A DNA stretch of 64,000 bases from Leptospira sp. WS4.C2 (GCF_040833985.1 NZ_CP162139.1:1508001-1572000), one strand, 5' to 3'; shown: positions 25,930 to 34,985, counted from the first letter of the stretch. The notes: a model not told the origin generated them from the letters alone. Numbers and translations: made by a program.

Positions 25930-26646
25930 TTACTTAAATTCATCCGGGAAAGGGTCGTCTCCGAGTCCGAACTCATCTGCCTCGTTCGTAAAGGGTCCAT
26001 CTTCCTCCGCTTCCCAACCATTATTTGGTTTGGGATCGGTTGATGAAGCGGGAGAACCCCAATCATCCTCTGATTCATAGGAATAGGAAGACGGGCTTTC
26101 CTCAAAACTTACCCCAAAGATTGGCTCTCGGTTCCAGAGAAAAACTAGAACGGGAATTTGTAAGATGAGAAGGAGGAGATAAAACAAAAAGAAAAGATCT
26201 CGGTCGAGCCCGTAGTGAACTGCCCCTGCCGATAAATTCCCAAGCGCCAAACCGGAAAGAACAGGTTTGGCAAGCGCAAGATATCGTTCTCCTTTGTAGG
26301 CTTCCTTTAAGAAGGGAAAGGAAAAGAAAACAGCCAAAAAGAAAATTGGCATATGGAAGATATGTTCCATGGGACCAGGCCCCTTGTCCCCAAGGAGTGA
26401 TCCAAGAAGAGACCAAAGCCAAACAAAGAGGGCACTAATTAAAAAAGCACCGACCCCATACACAAAATTTCCTCCTGATTCTAGAACATCCAGACAAATG
26501 CGAAATACATCTCCACGAATGTCTGTTAGTTCTTCTCTTCTGTAATTGGTTTTGGCAGAAAAGAAAAGTATCTTTACGTAATAAACAATTACGGCCGTAA
26601 CCAAACAAAAGAAGGCGAGAAATAGAAGGAAAAGAAAAAATTCCAT
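25930..26646 (-). CDS. Integral membrane protein with acidic C-terminal tail
   Basis: A 238-residue protein with about five hydrophobic segments (4-28, 61-85, 96-112, 128-144, 150-170) and a strongly acidic, Ser/Pro/Asp-rich tail from about 180 on (EDDWGSP, EAEEDGPF, GLGDDPFPDEFK). No family is recognised. Its start codon shares one base with the purH stop (TAATG), so it is translated right behind PurH. The tail suggests a cytoplasmic or periplasmic binding segment; topology is not certain. Confidence 0.65.
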   Translation of the reverse strand: MEFFLFLLFLAFFCLVTAVIVYYVKILFFSAKTNYRREELTDIRGDVFRICLDVLESGGNFVYGVGAFLISALFVWLWSLLGSLLGDKGPGPMEHIFHMPIFFLAVFFSFPFLKEAYKGERYLALAKPVLSGLALGNLSAGAVHYGLDRDLFFLFYLLLLILQIPVLVFLWNREPIFGVSFEESPSSYSYESEDDWGSPASSTDPKPNNGWEAEEDGPFTNEADEFGLGDDPFPDEFK

Positions 26647-28187
26647 TAGTGACGGAAATGCCTCATTCCAGTAAAGACCATGATAAGACCATGTTCGTCA
26701 GCAGCTTGGATCACTTCTTCATCCCGGATGGAACCACCTGGTTGGATGATTGCTTTCGCACCGACTTTGGCAATGGCATCGATCCCATCTCGGAATGGAA
26801 AAAAAGCATCACTTCCCACATAAGATCCCACAACAGAAAGACCAACTTTTTGTGCTTTCATCGCGCCGAGTTCTACCGAATCCACTCGAGACATTTGTCC
26901 CGCTCCAATTCCTAGAGTTGAGTTTTGGTCCGTATAAACAATGGCATTGGATTTGATAAATTTCACACAGTTCCAAGCAAACATCAAACCTTCTAAATCA
27001 TCAGCTGTTGGTTGTTTTTTGGAAACAATTTTCAATTTGTCTTTAGTGATCAAATCATAGTCGCGATTTTGAATGAGTAGGCCATGGTGAAGCGAACGTA
27101 AATCGAGTTCGTCAAGAGCTTCATCAAATTTGGCAATGGGGATCAAACGAACATTAGGTTTTTTTGCAAAAATCTCTAAAGCCTCATCTGAAAAACTTTC
27201 GGCAATCACACCTTCGACAAAGTTTTTTGTCATCTCTTCCGCAGATTCTTTTTCCACTCGGCCATGGATTCCTATGATTCCCCCAAAAGCAGAAATAGGA
27301 TCTGTTTTTCTTGCGAGCTCAAAGGATTCTAAAACTGTTTCACCAAAAGCAATCCCACATGGGTTTAGGTGTTTTACAATGGAGACAGCATTTTTCGGAA
27401 GTAGGCTTGCTACATGGAAGGCCGCATCAAAATCCAACATATTATTAAAAGAGAGTTCTTTTCCCTGTAAAGCTTCAAACTGCGATTTGATAAATAGCGG
27501 TTCATAAAAAGCCGCATCTTGGTGCGGGTTTTCACCATAACGAAGTTTTTGTTTTTTGTTAAAAGCTAAAGTAATTTTCTCAGGATATTTGATATCTAGT
27601 TTTTTATTAAAAAATGTGGAGATCGCTGAATCGTAAGATGCGGTTTCCGAAAATACTTTGGCTGCATATTTGAATGCTGTTTCACGAGAAACTTTTCCTT
27701 TGTTTGTTGTAAACTCAGTTTGGAAGGATTCGTAATCTTTGGGATCAGTAAGAACGACAACGTTTTTATGATTTTTTGCCGCCGAACGTAGCATAGATGG
27801 TCCACCGATATCAATGTTTTCGATGGCATCTTCCAAGGTTACATCTGGTTTCATCACTGTTTTGACAAACGGATACAAATTCACAATGACAAGAGTGATG
27901 GGAACAATTCCATTACTTTCCATTTGTTTCACATGGTCAGGATTGGTTGTGTCACCAAGAAGTCCTCCATGGATTTTCGGGTGGAGGGTTTTCACTCGGC
28001 CGTGGAGGATTTCTGGAAAACCAGTAAACTCATCTACTTTTTTAACAGGAATTCCAACTTTGGAGAGGGCATCATAGGTTCCACCGGTGGAAAGAATTTC
28101 CACACCGTTTTTCGCTAAGAAGGAACAGATCTCCGTAATTCCGGCTTTGTCGGATACGGATACGAGTACTCTTTTGATTTCGATCAT
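26646..28187 (-). CDS. purH: Bifunctional AICAR formyltransferase / IMP cyclohydrolase
   Basis: PurH carries out the last two steps of IMP synthesis: formylation of AICAR with 10-formyl-THF, then ring closure. The 513-residue length is normal. The N-terminal IMP cyclohydrolase domain (MGS-like, about 1-190) starts with [12 protein letters not shown] and includes [10 protein letters not shown] and [13 protein letters not shown]. The transformylase domain shows [18 protein letters not shown], the catalytic [10 protein letters not shown] (Lys-His) and [12 protein letters not shown]. It overlaps purN by four bases and the next membrane protein gene by one, so it is central to a tight operon. Confidence 0.96.
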   Translation of the reverse strand: MIEIKRVLVSVSDKAGITEICSFLAKNGVEILSTGGTYDALSKVGIPVKKVDEFTGFPEILHGRVKTLHPKIHGGLLGDTTNPDHVKQMESNGIVPITLVIVNLYPFVKTVMKPDVTLEDAIENIDIGGPSMLRSAAKNHKNVVVLTDPKDYESFQTEFTTNKGKVSRETAFKYAAKVFSETASYDSAISTFFNKKLDIKYPEKITLAFNKKQKLRYGENPHQDAAFYEPLFIKSQFEALQGKELSFNNMLDFDAAFHVASLLPKNAVSIVKHLNPCGIAFGETVLESFELARKTDPISAFGGIIGIHGRVEKESAEEMTKNFVEGVIAESFSDEALEIFAKKPNVRLIPIAKFDEALDELDLRSLHHGLLIQNRDYDLITKDKLKIVSKKQPTADDLEGLMFAWNCVKFIKSNAIVYTDQNSTLGIGAGQMSRVDSVELGAMKAQKVGLSVVGSYVGSDAFFPFRDGIDAIAKVGAKAIIQPGGSIRDEEVIQAADEHGLIMVFTGMRHFRH

Positions 28188-28798
28188 TTTAGGATTTCTA
28201 CCTTTCGTTCTTTGATTTTTAATTTATCTTCACAAAACAGTTGTATAGCGAGGGGAAGGATTTTATGTTCTTCCGCAAGGATTGCAAGGGATAGTTCTTT
28301 TTCGGTCCACTCGGGGGCAATGGCAATCGCTTTTTGCAATATGATGGGACCCGTGTCCACACCTTCCTCTACAAAATGAACCGTACAACCTGCCACCTTT
28401 ACGCCGTATTCCAGTGCTTGTTTTTGGGAATCGAGCCCGGGAAAGGCCGGAAGTAGGCTTGGGTGGACATTGATGATTTGGCTTCGAAACTGGCGTACAA
28501 ATTCAGGCTTTAGAATCCGCATGTACCCGCAAGCCACTATGAGGTCGGGATTTAGGTTTTCCACTTCGTTTAGTAAATCCTTGTGGTAGTCCGTTTTTTG
28601 AGCATAGGTGGCGTAAGGAATGACTTTTGTGGGAATTCCAAAGGATTTGGCCACACCTACGGCTTTGGCCTCCGGGTTGTCTGTCACAAGGGCCACCAGG
28701 TCGAGCTTTAGCTTTTTTTTTCGAATGTACTCGACAGAAGCGGTAAAATTGGATCCTCTTCCTGAGGCCAAAAAAACGACACGTTTTATTTTTCCCAT
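28184..28798 (-). CDS. purN: Phosphoribosylglycinamide formyltransferase
   Basis: PurN formylates GAR with 10-formyl-THF in de novo purine synthesis. The 204-residue protein has the N-terminal phosphate loop [12 protein letters not shown] (about 7-18), the catalytic trio region [13 protein letters not shown] with Asn and His, and the Asp in [13 protein letters not shown]. It is the first gene of the leftward purN-purH operon; the ATGA overlap at 28184-28187 couples it to purH. The promoter lies in the 77 bases shared with the divergent fliS gene. Confidence 0.95.
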   Translation of the reverse strand: MGKIKRVVFLASGRGSNFTASVEYIRKKKLKLDLVALVTDNPEAKAVGVAKSFGIPTKVIPYATYAQKTDYHKDLLNEVENLNPDLIVACGYMRILKPEFVRQFRSQIINVHPSLLPAFPGLDSQKQALEYGVKVAGCTVHFVEEGVDTGPIILQKAIAIAPEWTEKELSLAILAEEHKILPLAIQLFCEDKLKIKERKVEILK

Positions 28799-28801
28799 GT
28801 G

Positions 28802-28816
28802 ATATTCTAAGAATAT
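28802..28816. promoter_or_regulatory. Short palindrome between purN and fliS
   Basis: ATATTC-TAA-GAATAT is a perfect 6-bp inverted repeat with a 3-base centre, directly before the purN start codon and within the divergent promoter region. A regulatory role is possible but unproven; AT-rich palindromes of this size also arise by chance. Confidence 0.25.
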
Positions 28817-28875
28817 TCACTTGGGTCATTAAGCAAGTATCCTTTTTGGTCGATGGGAATACTCAGGAGAAAAAA

Positions 28876-29322
28876 ATGTCGCTTGCGAGAAAAACCGGTG
28901 CCTCTGCTTACAATGAATACAAAGCCAATGAGATATCTACCGTTAGCCAAATCAAATTGATTGTGATGCTCTTCGACGGAGCCATCCGATTCCTTGGTGT
29001 GGCAAAAGACAATATGACTCCCAGAAAGTATGATGTTGTGAACAACAATATCATCAAAACCCAAGACATCATCACAGAACTTCTACTTTCTCTCAATATG
29101 GAAGAAGGGAAAGAAGTAGCAAATAACCTTCTGTCCTTATATGTTTATTTGAAGAAACGATTGTTAGAAGCAAATATGCTAAAAGACAAAACAATCATAG
29201 AAGAATGTATCAAAATCCTCATTGAGTTAAAAATCTCTTGGGAAGAGTTAGAGAAAAAAGACACTCCGAATCCAAATACAGCCCCTGGTGTGCGGCCTAC
29301 GGGAATTTCGATTACAGGATAA
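28876..29322 (+). CDS. fliS: Flagellar export chaperone FliS
   Basis: FliS binds the C-terminus of flagellin in the cytoplasm and keeps it from polymerising before export. The 148-residue protein starts at the ATG at 28876, which has a strong AGGAGA site. It begins with ARKTGASAYNEYKANEISTVSQIKLIVMLFDGAIRFL, the most conserved part of FliS (Y-x-x-x-x-x-x-T-x-x-x-x-x-L-I-x-M-L-Y/F-D-G-A), and remains an all-helical bundle, with a Pro-rich tail. In spirochaetes the flagella are periplasmic. Two further genes follow closely on the same strand and may serve the flagellum. Confidence 0.9.
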   Translation: MSLARKTGASAYNEYKANEISTVSQIKLIVMLFDGAIRFLGVAKDNMTPRKYDVVNNNIIKTQDIITELLLSLNMEEGKEVANNLLSLYVYLKKRLLEANMLKDKTIIEECIKILIELKISWEELEKKDTPNPNTAPGVRPTGISITG

Positions 29323-29339
29323 TCGAATACTAAAAATCT

Positions 29340-29753
29340 ATGATTTCATCCAAACAAACGACCAAACAACTTTTACAAAAGAAAATCCAATACTTAGATT
29401 CTCTGATTGCCAATCTGAAACGAGAAGAAGAATTACTTTCTTACCGAGATGCGGATACGGCTGTGAAGTTGGAATTTAAAAATGAAACGTTTGTGCGGAA
29501 GTTGGAAGAGGTAGATCGGGAACTTTGGGAAAGACAGGAAATGGAAGTTTACTCAGAAGAGGAGATTGCCATTTCAGAAACTGTTTTTGAACGGTTGGAC
29601 GCGGCCAGAAGTCTCCAACAAAAGGTGCAAGAATTACTTGTTTTTGAAATGAATGAGAGTAAAAAAGAGTATTGGGATTTTAGTATCAAACGAAAACTAA
29701 AGTTTCATTTGATTCAGTCCTCTGGCCTCTCATGGACAAAAAATTACTGTTAA
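29340..29753 (+). CDS. Coiled-coil protein between fliS and a J-domain gene
   Basis: A 137-residue, charged, helical protein with no recognised family. Residues about 8-45 (QLLQKKIQYLDSLIANLKREEELLSYRD) and 55-100 are heptad-like. The size, helix content and place right after fliS recall FliT/FlgN-type flagellar chaperones, which vary greatly in sequence; this is inference from position. The start is 17 bases after the fliS stop, and its 3' end overlaps the J-domain gene by 22 bases. Confidence 0.65.
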   Translation: MISSKQTTKQLLQKKIQYLDSLIANLKREEELLSYRDADTAVKLEFKNETFVRKLEEVDRELWERQEMEVYSEEEIAISETVFERLDAARSLQQKVQELLVFEMNESKKEYWDFSIKRKLKFHLIQSSGLSWTKNYC

Positions 29754-30262
29754 ATGATTCCCTCCATTTTTTAGGTCTCTCTCTCGGTTTTACAGAATCC
29801 GAACTCAAAGAATCCTATCATAAATTAGCAAAAAAATACCATCCTGATTCCGGCGAATTTACCAGTGATGTTATGTTTTTGGAACTAAACAAACATTACG
29901 AATCCTTAAAAGACTATCTTCTGATCCATCCCGAAGAGGAAATTCCGTCAGAGGGAAGTGGAGACAGGTATGGAGACGGGGATACAAACACTCCTTTGGT
30001 AAAACCTTCTAAAGATCCAATATTTCATGAATACAAACAAGCTAAGGAAAAAGAAACCAAAGCCATTTTGCGTTATTATGAAAAACGGGATCTCCATCCC
30101 ATTGAACTTTCGGAAAACTTAAACAAGGAACTTGTCCAATTGAGAAAGGACTTAGAACCCGTGCTTTCAGTCTATGCGGAGATTTTAAAAAAACATTCTA
30201 CAAGCCTATGGGCAAAAGATGCCAAAGATTCTTTGGAACGCCTTAAAGTTTGGTGGAGTTAA
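29732..30262 (+). CDS. J-domain (DnaJ-like) co-chaperone
   Basis: A 176-residue protein with an N-terminal J domain (about 8-60): LHFLGLSLGFTESELKESYHKLAKKYHPD, with the HPD tripeptide at 37-39 that stimulates DnaK ATPase. It lacks the Gly/Phe-rich and zinc-finger regions of DnaJ, so it is a type III co-chaperone. The rest is helical (KQAKEKETKAILRYYEKRD, then a C-terminal helix pair). Its overlap with the coiled-coil gene and the fliS neighbourhood suggest a role in guiding DnaK to a flagellar or export client; unproven. A bidirectional terminator follows six bases after the stop. Confidence 0.8.
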   Translation: MDKKLLLNDSLHFLGLSLGFTESELKESYHKLAKKYHPDSGEFTSDVMFLELNKHYESLKDYLLIHPEEEIPSEGSGDRYGDGDTNTPLVKPSKDPIFHEYKQAKEKETKAILRYYEKRDLHPIELSENLNKELVQLRKDLEPVLSVYAEILKKHSTSLWAKDAKDSLERLKVWWS

Positions 30263-30267
30263 AAAAA

Positions 30268-30297
30268 AGTCGGAGCATAATCTCCGGCTTTTTTTAT
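30268..30297. terminator. Bidirectional terminator between the J-domain gene and the TRAP operon
   Basis: AGTCGGAG-CATAAT-CTCCGGCT is an 8-bp stem (one G-T pair), flanked by A-runs on the left and T-runs on the right, so it can end both the rightward fliS group and the leftward TRAP operon. Confidence 0.75.
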
Positions 30298-30384
30298 TTT
30301 CTTAAATTCAATTCATTTTGCCATGGGAACCTATTGGAAGTTCAAACCTTCCGGCAAAAAGAATGATCTATGAGTAGGTTTTGG

Positions 30385-31686
30385 TTAAGGCGTTGGTGCC
30401 GCCGCTTCTCCACCTAATAGTCCGAGCGAAATATCTGGAATCCAACTGATGAGAACAAGGCCAATCAGAAAGAGCCCAACAATCGGTGCTACCGATTGGA
30501 TGACCTTACCTAACGGTTGTTTGAAGATACCAGAAGCCACAAATAGGTTCACACCCACTGGCGGAGTCAAATATCCAATTTCCAAATTCACAATCATTAT
30601 GATTCCAAAATGTACTGGGTTGATTCCATAGTTGACTGCCATGGGAGCAAGTAGTGGTGCCAAAACTAGGATCGCACTCATGATATCCATAAACATTCCC
30701 ACGATGAGTAACAATATGTTTACACCAATAAGGAAGGTCACTGGGCTTGAAATGAGTCCAGACATAGTCGCAACGAGATTCTGAGGAATTTCGTTTTCGA
30801 TCATGAACTTGTTTAAACTTACAGCAAGGATCAGAATCAGAAATAGAATCCCAAGCATCTCCGCACTCTCTGCCATGATCTTAGGGATCTTAGGAAAACT
30901 GAGTTCTTTGTGAATGAACACTTCGACAAGGATGGCATAGAATACCGCAATGGCTGCCGATTCAGTCGCAGTAAAAAATCCAGAGTAAATTCCACCGAGA
31001 ATGACCACTGGCATCAGAAGGGCAAGGGCACCTTCTTTCCAGGCGATACGAATTTCTTGCCAGTCCCATTTTCCTCGACCCACTTTCCCCGCTCGTAACA
31101 CGGAGTAGATCATAAGAAGTGACATGAGTAGGATTCCAGGACCTATCCCTGCGATGAAAAGATCGGTAACCGAAACACCCACCATAATCGCATACACAAT
31201 CATCGGAATACTCGGTGGGATGATGATCCCAAGAGTTCCACCCGATGCAAGAAGTCCCATAGAGAACTGAGTGGGGTATCCAGCCTTAGTTAAGGAAGGA
31301 TACATGAGTCCACCGATGGCGATGAGAGTCACAGGAGAGGAACCAGAGATGGCAGCAAAAATCCCGCAAGAAAATACCCCTGCAATCGCAAGGCCCGCAG
31401 GAATGGGAGCTGTCATCGCTTGGGCAATCCGAATGAGTCGCCTTGCAATACTTCCATGTGTCATTAAGTTCCCTGCAATGATGAATAGAGGAATCGCAAG
31501 TAGGATTTCCTTATCACCAGCAAAGAACAAGTCCCCGATGATACTGTTGAGTTCATGGAAGGATTCAAGAGGTGGATCTGGCAAAAAGTAATAACAAAAC
31601 ACAGTGATCGCACCCATAAGCACAATCAATGGTTGTCTGAGTAAAATTAAAGCAAGTAAGAGTAGGAGTATTCCCCAAGAACCCAT
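30385..31686 (-). CDS. dctM: TRAP transporter large permease DctM
   Basis: A 433-residue inner-membrane protein with about 12 hydrophobic segments and the DctM signature: PLFIIAGNLMTHGSIARRLIRIAQA, GVFSCGIFAAISGSSPVTLIAIGGLMYP, LLASGGTLGIIIPPSIPMIVYAI and the second-half repeats around ALNKF and IGYLTPPVGVNLFVASGI. DctM is the Na+-driven transport subunit. Its start codon shares one base with the dctQ stop (TAATG). It is the last gene of the four-gene TatT-DctP-DctQ-DctM operon and is followed by a bidirectional terminator. Confidence 0.93.
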   Translation of the reverse strand: MGSWGILLLLLALILLRQPLIVLMGAITVFCYYFLPDPPLESFHELNSIIGDLFFAGDKEILLAIPLFIIAGNLMTHGSIARRLIRIAQAMTAPIPAGLAIAGVFSCGIFAAISGSSPVTLIAIGGLMYPSLTKAGYPTQFSMGLLASGGTLGIIIPPSIPMIVYAIMVGVSVTDLFIAGIGPGILLMSLLMIYSVLRAGKVGRGKWDWQEIRIAWKEGALALLMPVVILGGIYSGFFTATESAAIAVFYAILVEVFIHKELSFPKIPKIMAESAEMLGILFLILILAVSLNKFMIENEIPQNLVATMSGLISSPVTFLIGVNILLLIVGMFMDIMSAILVLAPLLAPMAVNYGINPVHFGIIMIVNLEIGYLTPPVGVNLFVASGIFKQPLGKVIQSVAPIVGLFLIGLVLISWIPDISLGLLGGEAAAPTP

Positions 31687-32381
31687 TAGCGATTCCCCCG
31701 TGAGTTTGGTTCAAAAAGTTCCGCTTCCGCAAGTTCCAATGCTTCTGTAGCTTCATTGATATCGGAAGGAATGAGTGCCGGAAAAATTCCATAACACAAA
31801 TGTCTAAAACCCATAGAGAGAAAGATGTAAGGAAAAATCATTTGAACTTTCCATAAGTGAATTTCTGTTACAGGATTCACTTCATCTAAACTGATACTTT
31901 CTAGAACATAAATGACAGATAGGTAGGCTAAAAATAAAAAGAATAAAGCAATTACCCACTGTTCTACAATTTTGATGTAAGGTAACAGTGCTTTTGGTAA
32001 TACTTTGTCTGCAATTTCTGGACGGAGATGTGAGCCTTTGGCACTGGCAAGGGCTGAACCGAATAGTCCTCCCCATAACATAAAATAAAGGGAAAGTTTT
32101 TGTGCCCAAATGATTCCACCAAGGCCGAGCCATTCTAAAAATCCGGAGGTTCCTCCGTGGATGGATTCGGCAATGTACACGCTCCAATCTCCAACAAAAC
32201 CAGCAAAACTGGTATTGGGATAGGCTTCTGTGACTTCCATAATCCAACTGAAAACTTTATCGATTACTTCTCGTTTGGAAACGTCAGCAATCATGAGAAG
32301 AGTGAGCAGAAGGAAACAAATCCCCCCCGCCCATTTCTCGCCGAAACTCAAAGTGTTTAGAATTCGTTCGACGAATTTCAT
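31686..32381 (-). CDS. dctQ: TRAP transporter small permease DctQ
   Basis: A 231-residue integral membrane protein with four main helices; it is longer than typical DctQ (about 160-190) by an insertion of about 50 residues after the first helix (TEAYPNTSFAGFVGDWSVYIAESIHGG region). The conserved GSALASAKGSHLRPEIADKVLP block (DctQ: A-x-x-x-G-x-H-x-x-x-D) is clear, as is the IFLSMGFRHLCYGI C-terminal helix. DctQ joins the binding protein to DctM. It lies 21 bases after dctP and overlaps dctM by one base. Confidence 0.88.
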   Translation of the reverse strand: MKFVERILNTLSFGEKWAGGICFLLLTLLMIADVSKREVIDKVFSWIMEVTEAYPNTSFAGFVGDWSVYIAESIHGGTSGFLEWLGLGGIIWAQKLSLYFMLWGGLFGSALASAKGSHLRPEIADKVLPKALLPYIKIVEQWVIALFFLFLAYLSVIYVLESISLDEVNPVTEIHLWKVQMIFPYIFLSMGFRHLCYGIFPALIPSDINEATEALELAEAELFEPNSRGNR

Positions 32382-32402
32382 GTATCTATATCCTTCCTTA
32401 AC

Positions 32403-33410
32403 CTATCCGCCACAAGCTGCTTTTGCTTTTTGGATTTTATCGAAAATTTGTTTCGATTGACCACCAATTTTGCTGATTACTTGTCCAGAAACAGCGTTTG
32501 CTGCCGCTTTAAAGCCCGCCAAATCAGCGCTCGTTGGTTCATACACAACTACGTCTGCTTTTTTTAAAGTTGCAATCATGTTCTTTTCAATGGAACGAAC
32601 TGCTTGTCTAGCACCTGGAGCGAGTTTGTTTCCTTCACCCATAAGAGTTTTCTTTTGTTCGTCGTTTAGAGTGTCCCAAAACTTTTTTGAATAAAGAATG
32701 GCTGCTGGTTGGTAGATGTGGCGAGTCAAAGTGAAATATTTGATCGCTGTTTGCCATTCTGCAGCTAAAGTGAAGAGAGGAGTGTTGTCAAAACCTTCTA
32801 CCACACCGGTTTGTAAAGAAGGAAGTACTTCTGGGATGGCAATCGGAATTCCACTCACACCCAATTGTTTCCAATAGGCAATGTGTACTGGGGATTCTTG
32901 GATTCTGATTTTGACACCTTTCAGGTCGTCAGGGGTTTTTACAGGAGCCGATTTTGTTCCGATGGAACGATATCCATTTTCTGCCCAAGTAACAAAGATT
33001 AGGCCTTTTGCTTCAAATAGTTTGCGAAAGTCTTCTTGTAAATGGTCATCCAGAACGCAGTCTGCTTGTGCATAAGAACTAAATAGATAAGGAATCTCTA
33101 AAACGTTTAGTTCTTTGACTGTATTGGCAAGGGCACCTGCTGTGAGACCAGCACCTTGTAGTTTTCCACGGATGACTTGTTGGAGGATTTCGTTTTCTCC
33201 ACCCATTTGTCCACCGGGATAAATTTTGAATTTAATTTGCCCTTGGGATTCTGATTCAATTTTCTTCTTGATTTTGGCAAGTTCATTCGCCCACGGAGAT
33301 CCTTCCGGTGCTACTGTTGCCAACTTAACGGTTGTTTGGGCAAATAAACCCCCACTGAGAGTGAGGGTGAAACTTACACAAACTAAATACTTTAATTGTC
33401 TTAAAAACAT
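32403..33410 (-). CDS. dctP: TRAP transporter solute-binding protein DctP/TatP-like
   Basis: A 335-residue periplasmic protein with a signal peptide (about 1-24, cleavage after LFAQ). The DctP pattern is clear: TVKLATVAPEGSPWANEL, YPGGQMGGENEILQQVIRGKLQGAGLTAGAL, the substrate-loop region GLIFVTWAENGYRSIGTK, GVKIRIQESPVHIAYWKQLG with the carboxylate-binding Arg, and EVLPSLQTGVVEGFDN. It gathers an organic-acid-type solute and delivers it to DctQM. In the presence of a TatT-type lipoprotein gene just upstream, a TPAT assembly is likely. Substrate unknown. Confidence 0.92.
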   Translation of the reverse strand: MFLRQLKYLVCVSFTLTLSGGLFAQTTVKLATVAPEGSPWANELAKIKKKIESESQGQIKFKIYPGGQMGGENEILQQVIRGKLQGAGLTAGALANTVKELNVLEIPYLFSSYAQADCVLDDHLQEDFRKLFEAKGLIFVTWAENGYRSIGTKSAPVKTPDDLKGVKIRIQESPVHIAYWKQLGVSGIPIAIPEVLPSLQTGVVEGFDNTPLFTLAAEWQTAIKYFTLTRHIYQPAAILYSKKFWDTLNDEQKKTLMGEGNKLAPGARQAVRSIEKNMIATLKKADVVVYEPTSADLAGFKAAANAVSGQVISKIGGQSKQIFDKIQKAKAACGG

Positions 33411-33431
33411 CTAGTTCTCCTAGTAAATTGA

Positions 33432-34334
33432 CTATAATTCGTCGAGTAATTTCTTTGCTTTTCGTTGTTCTACAATTTGATCTGATTCAATTTCAGGAAG
33501 GGACGCCGCTTTTCCTTTAATGACAAATTCTAATTGTTTTTTGAATTTGTCTTCATTTCCTTTCAAACGACTTTCTGCATACAATACGCGAACTGCAAAG
33601 TAATTCGGATGTTTAGCAATGGCTTCTTCGAACAATTTGTCCGCTAATTTTTTGTCTCCAGTAGGAGAAAGAGCGTTACTTGCTGCGTCATATCTAAGAG
33701 TTGCAGAGTAGAAATATTCTTTGCCCATTGCCTTTTCGATTTCTTTTGCACGATTGATCATGGCAGAGAATTTTGAACGATTGGACAATAGAGTTGTAAA
33801 TCCAACTAAACGTGACCATTTAGCAAGAGAAGCGTACCGCCAATAAAGAGCGTCAATATCTTCTGGACCTAAGGCATCAAGAGATTTCTCAATTTCTAAT
33901 CCTTCTTTTACAACTTTGTCACGAAATTTTGGATTCATTGCAAGAGCAGCTTCACACCAAGTGACTGCAGCATCATAAAATGCAATTGATTCGTCTTTGA
34001 CTTTTGCATCTTCATCTGAATCACCAGTGAGTTTAAGCCACAAATGTCCATCACTCATTAAATAATTTCCACGGCACAACATTACTTTAACATCTGAATA
34101 TTGTGGATTTTCTATAGCATATTTCTCTAAGCCAACAAGCGCTTGGCGAAGATCTTGCTCGTTATGACGGTTCTTCCAAAGTTTTTCAATGTCAGCAGGA
34201 AGTTTCGCTGGAGTAGTTGCTCGCGTTACATCCGATGCAGATATTTTCAATTGTCTCGATTTTCCACAAGCAACTACAGACAGGAGCACCAGTGTTGCGA
34301 GTGCGATTTTTGACCAATGTTTCGTTTGGTACAT
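33432..34334 (-). CDS. TatT-like TPR lipoprotein of a TRAP (TPAT) transporter
   Basis: A 300-residue predicted lipoprotein (lipobox VVAC, Cys about 23) made almost wholly of helices, with TPR-like pairs: EQDLRQALVGLEKYAIENPQ, ESIAFYDAAVTWCEAALAMNPK, KLADKLFEEAIAKHPNYFAVR. Position and architecture match TatT of Treponema pallidum (Tp0956), which forms a trimer and docks the TRAP binding protein TatP. It is the first gene of the TRAP operon and has a strong GGAGGATGAT site. The TPRs likely hold hydrophobic ligands or the DctP protein in the periplasm. The TatT identification is by organisation and fold, not by alignment. Confidence 0.72.
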   Translation of the reverse strand: MYQTKHWSKIALATLVLLSVVACGKSRQLKISASDVTRATTPAKLPADIEKLWKNRHNEQDLRQALVGLEKYAIENPQYSDVKVMLCRGNYLMSDGHLWLKLTGDSDEDAKVKDESIAFYDAAVTWCEAALAMNPKFRDKVVKEGLEIEKSLDALGPEDIDALYWRYASLAKWSRLVGFTTLLSNRSKFSAMINRAKEIEKAMGKEYFYSATLRYDAASNALSPTGDKKLADKLFEEAIAKHPNYFAVRVLYAESRLKGNEDKFKKQLEFVIKGKAASLPEIESDQIVEQRKAKKLLDEL

Positions 34335-34460
34335 TTTATATCATCCTCCAAAGATTTTTGGGACCTGAATCCCTTTCTATTTGTATCCTCATGCTTCGAC
34401 TTTGGGGCAAATTTTTAGATGAATTCTAAAAAAAGCACAAAGAATTCCCATGATTCCGGA

Positions 34461-34488
34461 AAAAAATACACGCATTTGACTTAAATGC
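34461..34488 (-). terminator. Terminator of the DedA-lipoprotein unit
   Basis: On the minus strand GCATTT-AAGTC-AAATGC (34488-34472) is followed by GTGTATTTTTTTCC, beginning 14 bases after the lipoprotein stop codon. Confidence 0.6.
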
Positions 34489-34502
34489 AAGAAAGTTTTA
34501 TT

Positions 34503-34985
34503 TTAAGGGACAATAAGAGCGTTAGAAGACATCGAAACCTTAAACGAACTGCTGCTATTCTGTAGGTTTACAGAAAGGCCCAAGGTTCGCATGGCGATAT
34601 AGGTTCCCGGGGTAAGGGTGGCAAAAATCCGACACGAAACCCCTGTGGTGTTGGGATTGGTAGATGGATCGATTTCAAAAGTGTATTCAACAGGTTGGAC
34701 AATGGTGGCTTGAGCCAAAAAACAATCGGATCCCAAATTGAGGTCGGCCGGGTTTTGAGCGAGAGTTTCGGAAGTGCCAGAGTAGAGCCGGTAACCTTGG
34801 AAGATAAATTCCGGGTTTTGTGCCCTTACTTTGATAGTAAAATTGGAATTTCCATTGTTTGTGATAGAAATGAGCGTCGGTGGAGCTTGGACCGAAGGGG
34901 TTGTGGAGTAATTCGTACATCCGAAAACCAGGAACAAGGTTAAAATCGAGGGAAGGAAACTCGAGTGAAAAAGGACAACGTTCAT
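34503..34985 (-). CDS. Small lipoprotein downstream of DedA
   Basis: A 160-residue predicted lipoprotein starting at the ATG at 34985, which has AGGGGA in front; the frame extends upstream but lies in the dedA gene. Signal MNVVLFHSSFLPSILTLFLV, lipobox VFGC, Cys about 23. The mature part is Ser/Thr/Asn-rich and beta-like (LISITNNGNSNFTIKVRAQN, GYRLYSGTSETLAQNP), compatible with an Ig- or fibronectin-like sandwich, with two further cysteines (SDC, VSC). No family recognised. Its ATGA overlaps the dedA stop by four bases. Confidence 0.7.
   Translation of the reverse strand: MNVVLFHSSFLPSILTLFLVFGCTNYSTTPSVQAPPTLISITNNGNSNFTIKVRAQNPEFIFQGYRLYSGTSETLAQNPADLNLGSDCFLAQATIVQPVEYTFEIDPSTNPNTTGVSCRIFATLTPGTYIAMRTLGLSVNLQNSSSSFKVSMSSNALIVP

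Noticed and set aside
25887..26105. N-terminal extension of the exported protein gene
   Set aside because: It lies over the end of the upstream membrane protein gene and precedes a clean signal peptide at 25886.
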